Source of the DNA: a virus
IMG/VR virus record: IMGVR_UViG_3300042924_006566
Coordinates: 62,001-126,000 of that record
Strand: one strand, 5' to 3'
Length of the DNA stretch: 64,000 nt
Positions 58,994 to 64,000 of the stretch are shown here, piece by piece. Numbering within the stretch: position 1 is the first letter of the stretch; every line of letters begins with the position of its first letter. Position numbers and translations under genes: made by a program. The notes under the pieces were generated by a model. The model did not search any database. It saw only the letters and a program-made list of their open reading frames with translations, and was not told where the DNA came from.

Positions 58994-59022
58994 AGTATAC
59001 AACGGGTTTTGTGTGTTGTCAA
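58994..59022 (-). promoter_or_regulatory. main promoter of the tRNA array
   Basis: Minus strand TTGACA (59022-59017), 17-bp spacer, TATACT (58999-58994). The palindrome GTTGTAAAAATACAAC (59028-59043) lies 5 bp upstream of the -35 box. Confidence 0.9.
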
Positions 59023-59043
59023 CTGGTGTTGTAAAAATACAAC

Positions 59044-59078
59044 AAAAAACCCCTAGACCTTTCGGTACTAGGGGTTTT
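59044..59078 (-). terminator. intrinsic terminator
   Basis: AAAACCCCTAG...CTAGGGGTTTT, 11-nt loop region, followed on the minus strand by a T run. Separates the 59.1-64 kb operon from the tRNA array. Confidence 0.9.
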
Positions 59079-59099
59079 AGTATATTATATAGGTATTTT

Positions 59100-59606
59100 T
59101 TATTTCTTCCACTTAATAGGTGTAGAAACTATAGGTAAGTTTGGATTTTTAAATTCTTCAAATACTTCCCACAAACAATTTTTAACACTATATTTGTAGA
59201 ATAAACCGACTTCTCGACCATGTGCATCTAATTCCCATGGATGATCCCAATAATCAACTTCATCGGAATTTATTTTTTTGCCTCTCCAAATAGATAGTTT
59301 GTCATCAGTTTCACCATTTATATATTGTTTCACATGAACCATTTCATGAGCAAGTGTCGATAATATATTTTTTACACCTATACCAGGATGTATTTCAATT
59401 AAAAATTGTCTGGGATTCTTCTGAGTATTATATTCTTCGATTGAAGCATAACCATATTCTTTTAATGAAGCATCAAATCGTATTGTTGTGTAACAATTAT
59501 TTCGAATTCTAGTATTGGTTATTAATTCCTGAGCATAAAAGAGTGCTGCATCCTCAATATAAGGTTTAAATTCTTTGTCTGGACAATTGAACACCTTTAT
59601 TCTCAT
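59100..59606 (-). CDS. zinc metallopeptidase (SprT-like)
   Basis: 168 residues with LAHEMVHVKQY (HExxH, about residues 87-91) and a later HPWELDAHGRE that can supply the third ligand. Similar small HExxH proteins occur in T4-like phages. Substrate unknown. Confidence 0.8.
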   Translation of the reverse strand: MRIKVFNCPDKEFKPYIEDAALFYAQELITNTRIRNNCYTTIRFDASLKEYGYASIEEYNTQKNPRQFLIEIHPGIGVKNILSTLAHEMVHVKQYINGETDDKLSIWRGKKINSDEVDYWDHPWELDAHGREVGLFYKYSVKNCLWEVFEEFKNPNLPIVSTPIKWKK

Positions 59607-59638
59607 AAAATCCTCCCATCCAGATTATATTTATTGCC

Positions 59639-60067
59639 TTACAGTTTTTCTACTTTCACTCCTGCTTTCTCCAGGAAATTAATTCCATCATCGTTACGAT
59701 AAGAGTTACGATAATAAACACTGTTAATACCACTTTGGTAAATAAGTTTACCGCATTCCAAGCATGGGGAATGAGTGATAAACATAGTAGCCTGGTTACC
59801 AGATTCATTAGATTTTGCCAGTTTAGCAATTGCATTAGTTTCAGCATGTAATACCTCCGGTTTTGTTTTTAAATAATATCCTTCATGTAATCCAAATTCT
59901 TCTGTTTCACAATTATTATCCCAACCAGATGGCATGCCGTTATAACCAATAGAAATGATGCGATCATCTTTAACAATAATCGCACCAACATGAAGTCTGC
60001 GAGCCGAGGATAGTTCAGCAAACACCTCGGCCGTTTTCATATACGCATCACGAAATTTTTGTTTCAT
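59639..60067 (-). CDS. dCMP deaminase
   Basis: 142 residues: LHAETNAIAKL (HAE zinc/catalytic motif) and HSPCLECGKLI (PCxxC). Makes dUMP, the ThyX substrate. Contains an extra regulatory-like N-terminal segment with GYNGMPSG. Confidence 0.93.
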   Translation of the reverse strand: MKQKFRDAYMKTAEVFAELSSARRLHVGAIIVKDDRIISIGYNGMPSGWDNNCETEEFGLHEGYYLKTKPEVLHAETNAIAKLAKSNESGNQATMFITHSPCLECGKLIYQSGINSVYYRNSYRNDDGINFLEKAGVKVEKL

Positions 60068-60068
60068 A

Positions 60069-60209
60069 TCACTCCATCAAAACATAATCCTGTTTTGAAA
60101 CGCCGCATTCTGGACAATTAACTTCGTCAGGCAAACTCAACCAATCAGATTCAGACAATGTGTGGCCACAAACAATACAAACATAGATTCTTTCTTTTTG
60201 TTCAGACAT
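60069..60209 (-). CDS. rubredoxin, 46 aa
   Basis: ATG at 60209 overlaps the rubrerythrin TAA. YVCIVCGHTLSE (CxxCG) and NCPECGVSKQDY (CPxCG) are the two iron-binding knuckles of rubredoxin. Short but complete. Likely electron donor to the rubrerythrin encoded just upstream. Confidence 0.85.
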   Translation of the reverse strand: MSEQKERIYVCIVCGHTLSESDWLSLPDEVNCPECGVSKQDYVLME

Positions 60210-60658
60210 TATAGACCTCCTAGTACATTTTTGTAAGCATTGGCGTGTCTTTCTTCCACTTTCTTGAGTGCTGCAAAACGCTTTTCCGCCAATTCTAAAA
60301 TTTCAATGAATTCTTTGGCGTGACGGCGCGATTCGAATAATTGTTCTTTTGCTTCTTCGGCACTTTTTAGATCACCCTCAGCAACCGCTTCAGCATGAAA
60401 CTTAGGATACATCTCCGTAAATTCGTATGTTTCACCTTCAATTGCTTTTTCAAGACATTCTTTCGTAGAAGGTTTACCAATCAACAACTCCAGATGACCC
60501 CAAGCGTGTTTAATTTCTTGATCTGCTGTATGTTCAAAATGTTTTGCAACATCTTCGAATCCTTCTTCACGAGCAATCTTTGCAAAATAACGATATTTGA
60601 TATGTGCCATTGACTCTCCAGCCAATGCACTTTCTAGGTTTTTAATCGTGAGTGACAT
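60209..60658 (-). CDS. rubrerythrin (ferritin-like domain only)
   Basis: 149 residues: NLESALAGESMAHIKYRYFA, DQEIKHAWGHL (ExxH), then EFTEMYPKFHAEA and a late ESRRHAKEF make the di-iron four-helix bundle. The usual C-terminal rubredoxin domain is missing and encoded as the next gene. Reduces hydrogen peroxide. Confidence 0.92.
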   Translation of the reverse strand: MSLTIKNLESALAGESMAHIKYRYFAKIAREEGFEDVAKHFEHTADQEIKHAWGHLELLIGKPSTKECLEKAIEGETYEFTEMYPKFHAEAVAEGDLKSAEEAKEQLFESRRHAKEFIEILELAEKRFAALKKVEERHANAYKNVLGGL

Positions 60659-60703
60659 GATTTTCCTTTCAAAAGTTAAGTAACTCCAATGATTACTTAT
60701 AAT

Positions 60704-60732
60704 AGTATAACACTATTAATGAAGAAAGTCTA
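60704..60732 (-). promoter_or_regulatory. promoter of the rubrerythrin operon
   Basis: Minus strand TAGACT (60732-60727), 17-bp spacer, extended -10 TGTTATACT (TATACT 60709-60704). Confidence 0.65.
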
Positions 60733-60766
60733 ATTGTATTTTTTAATCACAACGATAGTTTGTAAA

Positions 60767-60979
60767 TTAATCGAGAAGATTGCGAACAATTTTATCTTTA
60801 ATCATATCAGGAACAGACAAATATGGCCATTCCAGTAGAAATGGACATGTGCCCATAGCACTTGTATTTTTCCATGCGTTCTCTTGCATAAAAATGCGAA
60901 CTAATTTTAAATGTTCACTATTTGATGGATCAAAAATTTTGCGATTGGCCAGCTGTTCATTCAGTTTATTCAAAATCAT
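60767..60979 (-). CDS. conserved phage protein, 70 aa
   Basis: ATGA overlap with the upstream gene. Contains WKNTSAMGTCPFLLEWPYLSVPDMI, a pattern I recall from T4-like phages. Function unknown. Confidence 0.75.
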   Translation of the reverse strand: MILNKLNEQLANRKIFDPSNSEHLKLVRIFMQENAWKNTSAMGTCPFLLEWPYLSVPDMIKDKIVRNLLD

Positions 60980-61161
60980 TTAATATTCTCCAAAGAATCC
61001 TTGCGCATGAGTTTAGGTGTTTCTCTCACGGCAGGATTTTTAATCACATAGACAAAAACTATACCATCAACCTCTTTGGTTTCCCAAGAAGGTGAGGTGT
61101 AGTAAATGTCTGTACCATTACGAGGACGAACTTTACGGAATGTAATGTTTTGTTTTTTCAT
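60976..61161 (-). CDS. small basic protein, 61 aa, leaderless mRNA predicted
   Basis: The -10 box ends at 61168, so transcription should begin at about 61161, on the second of two adjacent ATGs (61164, 61161). No ribosome site precedes either. Basic N-terminus (MKKQNITFRKVRPRNG). Function unknown. Confidence 0.7.
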   Translation of the reverse strand: MKKQNITFRKVRPRNGTDIYYTSPSWETKEVDGIVFVYVIKNPAVRETPKLMRKDSLENIK

Positions 61162-61167
61162 CATAGT

Positions 61168-61196
61168 ATTATACAAAAAATAAAGGGCTCTGTCAA
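61168..61196 (-). promoter_or_regulatory. consensus promoter embedded in a terminator
   Basis: Minus strand TTGACA (61196-61191), 17-bp spacer, TATAAT (61173-61168). The -35 box lies in the loop and arm of the hsp20 terminator hairpin (61185-61202). Confidence 0.85.
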
Positions 61197-61202
61197 GAGC
61201 CC
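61176..61202 (-). terminator. hsp20 intrinsic terminator
   Basis: GGGCTCT-TGAC-AGAGCCC then TTTATTTTTT on the minus strand. A second 7-bp hairpin (CGGTTAT/ATAACCG) lies at 61207-61231. Confidence 0.9.
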
Positions 61203-61233
61203 CTTTCGGTTATTTACCTAAAAGATAACCGAT

Positions 61234-61677
61234 TTATTTTTCTTCTTTGGAAACCAAAGGAATCTTTTTCACTAGGTCTTGTGCCTTAATCATATTCTGC
61301 AACCAAATCTTCAACATACCGTTAGCCAATTCTGCATTTTCAATTTCAATCTTGTCATTGATTTTGAATTCACGGGAAAAATTACGATTTGCAATACCTT
61401 TGAAAATGAAATTGTCGTCGGTTTCATTTTCTTGAGTATTACCCTTAACGATAAGTTTATTACCTTCCAAAGTAATTTCAATATCAGACTTGCTAAAACC
61501 AGCAACAGCCATTTCGATAACATACTTGTTTTCTTTGACTTGTTTGATATTGTATGGAGGATAACTAACTGCCTTTAGATTCTTGGACATTTCTTGTAGG
61601 TCCTTGAAAACATCATTGAATCCGACAGCAAAAGGATCAAACTTGTGAAAATCGAAAAGATTATGAATAGAGGTCAT
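61234..61677 (-). CDS. small heat-shock protein Hsp20
   Basis: 147 residues, alpha-crystallin domain from about residue 42: YPPYNIKQV, KYVIEMAVAGFSKSDIEITL, GNKLIVKG, FKGIANRNFSREF, ANGMLKIWL. Holdase chaperone. The C-terminal I-x-I-type tail is atypical (KKIPLVSKEE). Preceded by a structured leader at 61678-61788. Confidence 0.93.
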   Translation of the reverse strand: MTSIHNLFDFHKFDPFAVGFNDVFKDLQEMSKNLKAVSYPPYNIKQVKENKYVIEMAVAGFSKSDIEITLEGNKLIVKGNTQENETDDNFIFKGIANRNFSREFKINDKIEIENAELANGMLKIWLQNMIKAQDLVKKIPLVSKEEK

Positions 61678-61683
61678 TTAAAT

Positions 61684-61788
61684 CTCCTTAAATAAGCGAG
61701 TTAATAATGCCAACCCAAAAGGCGTTGGCCCGAGGAATTTATATGCAGCCTGACCTCGGACTGCTGCTCCCATCCCGATGGGACTAGG
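61684..61788 (-). promoter_or_regulatory. ROSE-like RNA thermometer leader of hsp20
   Basis: The roughly 105-nt leader folds into successive hairpins: CCCAT/ATGGG (61782-61769), CCGAGG/CCTCGG (61759-61730) and GCCAAC/GTTGGC (61729-61709). The last, CTCGCTT-ATTT-AAGGAG (61700-61684), pairs the Shine-Dalgarno AAGGAG with CTC-CTT, leaving a bulged G. That is the ROSE layout (UYGCU anti-SD with bulged G) known from bacterial small heat-shock genes. ATG is at 61677. Confidence 0.75.
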
Positions 61789-61818
61789 ATTATATAAGTA
61801 TTTATATTAATTTGTCAA
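61789..61818 (-). promoter_or_regulatory. hsp20 promoter(s)
   Basis: Minus strand TTGACA (61818-61813), 18-bp spacer, TATAAT (61794-61789). A T4-type late box TATAAATA (61806-61799) lies inside the spacer. Confidence 0.75.
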
Positions 61819-62222
61819 TCTTTTTGTGCTTTTTTACCAATACTATATTTTGGTACTAATTGCCAATCTTTTTTCTCTTTATGTGAAATGATTTTAATCT
61901 GTGAGAGAAAAATTGGTTCTGGTGTTTGTGTCTTTTCTTTTTTGACAATTTTTACCAGTCCCCAATCTTCCAATAAATTTACAATTGCATTTCTGCGAGA
62001 AAGATCACTTTCAGTAATATCTGTTGGTTTTCCGTCTAATGCAAACAATTCCTTAAAATGCACCACGTAATATTGCCCTCTTTTGTGGAGGATGTGGCAA
62101 GATTGGTATAAAATTTTTTCTTTCTTGGAAGCAACACCAATCCGTGTTAAGGTTTCTCGTACTTTTAGAAAATCATCCTGTTCATTTAGTGTCACTTCAA
62201 CTAAATCTTCTACATTAATCAT
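61815..62222 (-). CDS. regA: translational repressor RegA
   Basis: 135 residues; order 44-62-regA as in T4. Contains VTLNEQDDFLKVRETLTRIGVA, YQSCHILHKRGQYYVVHFKE and RRNAIVNLLEDWGLV, typical RegA segments. Binds start regions of early mRNAs. ATGA overlap with 62. Confidence 0.92.
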   Translation of the reverse strand: MINVEDLVEVTLNEQDDFLKVRETLTRIGVASKKEKILYQSCHILHKRGQYYVVHFKELFALDGKPTDITESDLSRRNAIVNLLEDWGLVKIVKKEKTQTPEPIFLSQIKIISHKEKKDWQLVPKYSIGKKAQKD

Positions 62223-62605
62223 TTCATTCCGCCCTTATCTGTTATTATTTTTATCTCAGCGATTTGTTCTTCGGTGAGAATAAGGAGGGCTTCCTTGGCT
62301 CTGTTGTCCGAATAACCAAAAAAGGCTTTCACACACTCAATATTCTCAACTTTATTAGATTTCTGCCACGGTTTAAATTTCCGTTTCATTGATCTAATAC
62401 TATTTAGATAATACTGATATTGCATGTCTTTATCGATTTCTGGATACATGTTCATTTCATTTACGAAAGCAACGCAATCCAAGTGATAGGACAAGGCCCG
62501 GTTGACTATATAAGGCGCATAAGACTTTGCATCAATATCGTCATTTATAACAGATTTTTTGGTTTCCAGAATAGATGGGATTATTTCTTTAAAAATATCT
62601 GGCAT
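62219..62605 (-). CDS. 62: clamp loader small subunit (T4 gp62-like)
   Basis: 128 residues: YIVNRALSYHLDCVAFVNEMN and FFGYSDNRAKEALLILTEEQI match gp62. Sits between 44 and regA with 1-4 base overlaps. Confidence 0.92.
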   Translation of the reverse strand: MPDIFKEIIPSILETKKSVINDDIDAKSYAPYIVNRALSYHLDCVAFVNEMNMYPEIDKDMQYQYYLNSIRSMKRKFKPWQKSNKVENIECVKAFFGYSDNRAKEALLILTEEQIAEIKIITDKGGMK

Positions 62606-63543
62606 TATTTGAACTCACAATCTACCATTATTTCTGTGAGACAAGCAACCATATTAATTTCATGGTCAGCGACAAACGCAGCTTGATATTGATACTTAGC
62701 TAAAATCAAAACCAACTGTGGTATAGAATTGGGTTTAAGAGATTCGTTTAAGCTATCATAGAGTTTGCGAAAAATCCGAGAAGGATCATTATCTAGATTA
62801 TTGGTCGCCCACTTACGAGCAGAAGAAAAATCTTTTTCTTTTAGTGATTTGATCAGTTCATTAATTAGAACATCACTAACTGAGCTTAGAATACCTTTAT
62901 CGATACGACCGGAAACAGAGTATCGTTGCAGTTCGTTTAGAATTCGCCGATTGTCGGGAAAATGTTTCGTGATGACGGCAGCAACAACTTCTTTTTCATA
63001 CTGAACATTTTCTTCTTCAAGAATCCATTCGACACGCTTAAAGAATTGTGTAGCTAGTTTAGCTTTATTGCCGTTTACTTTAAAATCAATAACTGTACAC
63101 CTAGAGTGAATAGGATCAATAATTCTATTCTTAAAATTACAGGTGAAGATAAACGAACAGTTGGAGGCGAACTCCTCAATTGCACCACGAAGTGCAGGTT
63201 GAGTTGAATTTGGATTTAGATAATCTGCCTCATCGATAATAATGACCTTACGACCACCAGATAAACTAACAGAAGATGCATAGTTCTTAATCTTGTTCCG
63301 AAGAACATCGATTCCTGACTCATCGGAACCATTAATTACAATATAATCACAACCAATCTCATTACACAGAGCTTTTGCAATGGTTGTCTTGCCGACACCA
63401 GCTGTTCCCGAAAGGAGAAGATTCGGAATTTCTTTTCTGTTTACATATTCTTGAAAAGTTGCCTTGATATTATCAGGCAGAATACAATCTTCCACTTTCT
63501 GTGGGCGATACTTCTCGACCCACAACACATGTTGTTCGTTCAT
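62605..63543 (-). CDS. 44: clamp loader ATPase subunit (T4 gp44-like)
   Basis: 312 residues, AAA+: EKYRPQKVEDCILP start, GTAGVGKTT Walker A (about 46-54), IIIDEADYL Walker B (DEAD-type), SRCTVIDF sensor/SRC motif. Loads the sliding clamp. Confidence 0.95.
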   Translation of the reverse strand: MNEQHVLWVEKYRPQKVEDCILPDNIKATFQEYVNRKEIPNLLLSGTAGVGKTTIAKALCNEIGCDYIVINGSDESGIDVLRNKIKNYASSVSLSGGRKVIIIDEADYLNPNSTQPALRGAIEEFASNCSFIFTCNFKNRIIDPIHSRCTVIDFKVNGNKAKLATQFFKRVEWILEEENVQYEKEVVAAVITKHFPDNRRILNELQRYSVSGRIDKGILSSVSDVLINELIKSLKEKDFSSARKWATNNLDNDPSRIFRKLYDSLNESLKPNSIPQLVLILAKYQYQAAFVADHEINMVACLTEIMVDCEFK

Positions 63544-63575
63544 TCACATTCTCCATAGTATAAAAAAACATTATA

Positions 63576-63905
63576 TCAAATTTTACGCCAAGTGTCATTC
63601 TCTTTGACGTACAGTTTACCATCAGGACCAGGCACAATATTTACCGAAACTTCTTTTTTTGTACCTTCAACATAATTTTCATAACCAGAAATATAAAATG
63701 AATTTGGTGGCAGAGGTTTTAATTCCCCGTATGTTGCACTTAATTGAAGAACTGGTTTACCTTCAAGTTGTTTTTCCAATTCTGATGTTGGAAGTTCATC
63801 TTGTTTATAAACAATTCTTTCTTTAACTTCTCTATAACCTGCAACACCAGCCAAAAAAAGGCCTGCTAAACCCAGGCCTTTTGCAAAGTTTCTGCGACCA
63901 TTCAT
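63576..63905 (-). CDS. membrane-anchored conserved phage protein, 109 aa
   Basis: ATG at 63905 overlaps the preceding TGA (TGATG). Basic N-terminus and one membrane helix (about 7-22), then a soluble domain ending GPDGKLYVKENDTWRKI, a tail I recall from T4-like aquatic phages. Function unknown. Confidence 0.75.
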   Translation of the reverse strand: MNGRRNFAKGLGLAGLFLAGVAGYREVKERIVYKQDELPTSELEKQLEGKPVLQLSATYGELKPLPPNSFYISGYENYVEGTKKEVSVNIVPGPDGKLYVKENDTWRKI

Positions 63906-64000
63906 CACTTGACCTCGTTCATGCCCTCAAACAAGGCTTCAAATTCTTTATACTCTGCAACCTCACTTTGAAAGGACTGATTACGTTGTACCTTGATCAT
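63905..64000 (-). CDS. partial gene, C-terminal 31 codons
   Basis: An open leftward frame enters from beyond base 64000 and stops at 63905. An ATG falls at the window edge, but the true start may lie outside. In T4 the gene upstream of 44 is the sliding clamp 45; the visible residues do not let me confirm that. Confidence 0.55.
   Translation of the reverse strand: MIKVQRNQSFQSEVAEYKEFEALFEGMNEVK

Noticed and set aside
1-64000. CRISPR arrays, integrase and attachment sites, insertion sequences
   Set aside because: None seen; the only repeats are short promoter/leader modules and tRNA-associated inverted repeats.

Overview
The window is the early/replication half of a large T4-like myovirus genome. 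The evidence is a full T4-type replisome and nucleotide set: family B DNA polymerase (43), DnaB-type helicase (41), primase (61), clamp loader (44/62), RegA, UvsX, RNase H, NrdA/NrdB, ThyX and dCMP deaminase. It also has a large tRNA array, lysis genes, and several families typical of T4-like phages of aquatic bacteria (DUF6433-like, DUF6267-like and DUF6321-like proteins, and a VWA/metallopeptidase). Most of the window is AT-rich and read leftward in tight, often ATGA-overlapping operons. The host is probably a Gram-negative bacterium: there are spanins, lipoproteins, a periplasmic D,D-carboxypeptidase and a PstS that looks betaproteobacterial. The exact host is inference.

Layout. 1-9.3 kb: leftward early accessory genes, mostly 30-215 codons and of unknown function, plus an AAA+ ATPase, a GP88-like protein and a partial Mom/DUF4338-like protein. 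They are separated by near-consensus sigma70-type promoters, nearly all with a 16-bp spacer. 9.5-11.6 kb: a short rightward early block of tiny, GC-richer genes. 11.5-19.8 kb: leftward genes including pstS, two MazG-like proteins (one further on), the VWA/HEVGH peptidase, RNase H and a GIY-YIG-like nuclease. 19.8-24.9 kb: nrdB, thioredoxin, nrdA, MazG-like, thyX, primase. 24.9-28.3 kb: membrane proteins and lysis genes (GH19 endolysin, i-spanin/o-spanin pair). 28.4-36.4 kb: Ig-like virion-type protein, lysine-rich proteins, and a nucleotidylyltransferase-kinase fusion next to a KxDG-type covalent nucleotidyltransferase-like protein. 36.5-42.5 kb: a glycan-type cassette. 42.5-50.2 kb: nuclease-like and DUF4338-like proteins, 41, uvsX, 43.

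50.4-55.5 kb is a rightward island of secreted and membrane proteins ending in a D,D-carboxypeptidase. 55.5-59.0 kb is a leftward tRNA array (23 tRNA or tRNA-like genes, with one more tRNA-Gly at 50.2 kb), interrupted by four small genes including a GroES-like co-chaperonin, and containing a roughly 119-nt structured RNA. 59.1-64.0 kb is leftward again: metallopeptidase, dCMP deaminase, rubredoxin, rubrerythrin, small genes, Hsp20, regA, 62, 44.

The genes work together as expected for a lytic phage: nucleotide supply, replication and recombination, tRNA supplementation, protein folding, phosphate uptake and lysis. The least described features are regulatory and RNA elements. These are a ROSE-like RNA-thermometer leader on hsp20, a cloverleaf-like RNA wedged exactly between two tRNAs, a 16-bp palindrome (GTTG-N8-CAAC) placed upstream of at least eight promoters, and a consensus promoter built into a terminator hairpin that should give a leaderless mRNA. 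All functional names are from reading sequence motifs; no database search was run.
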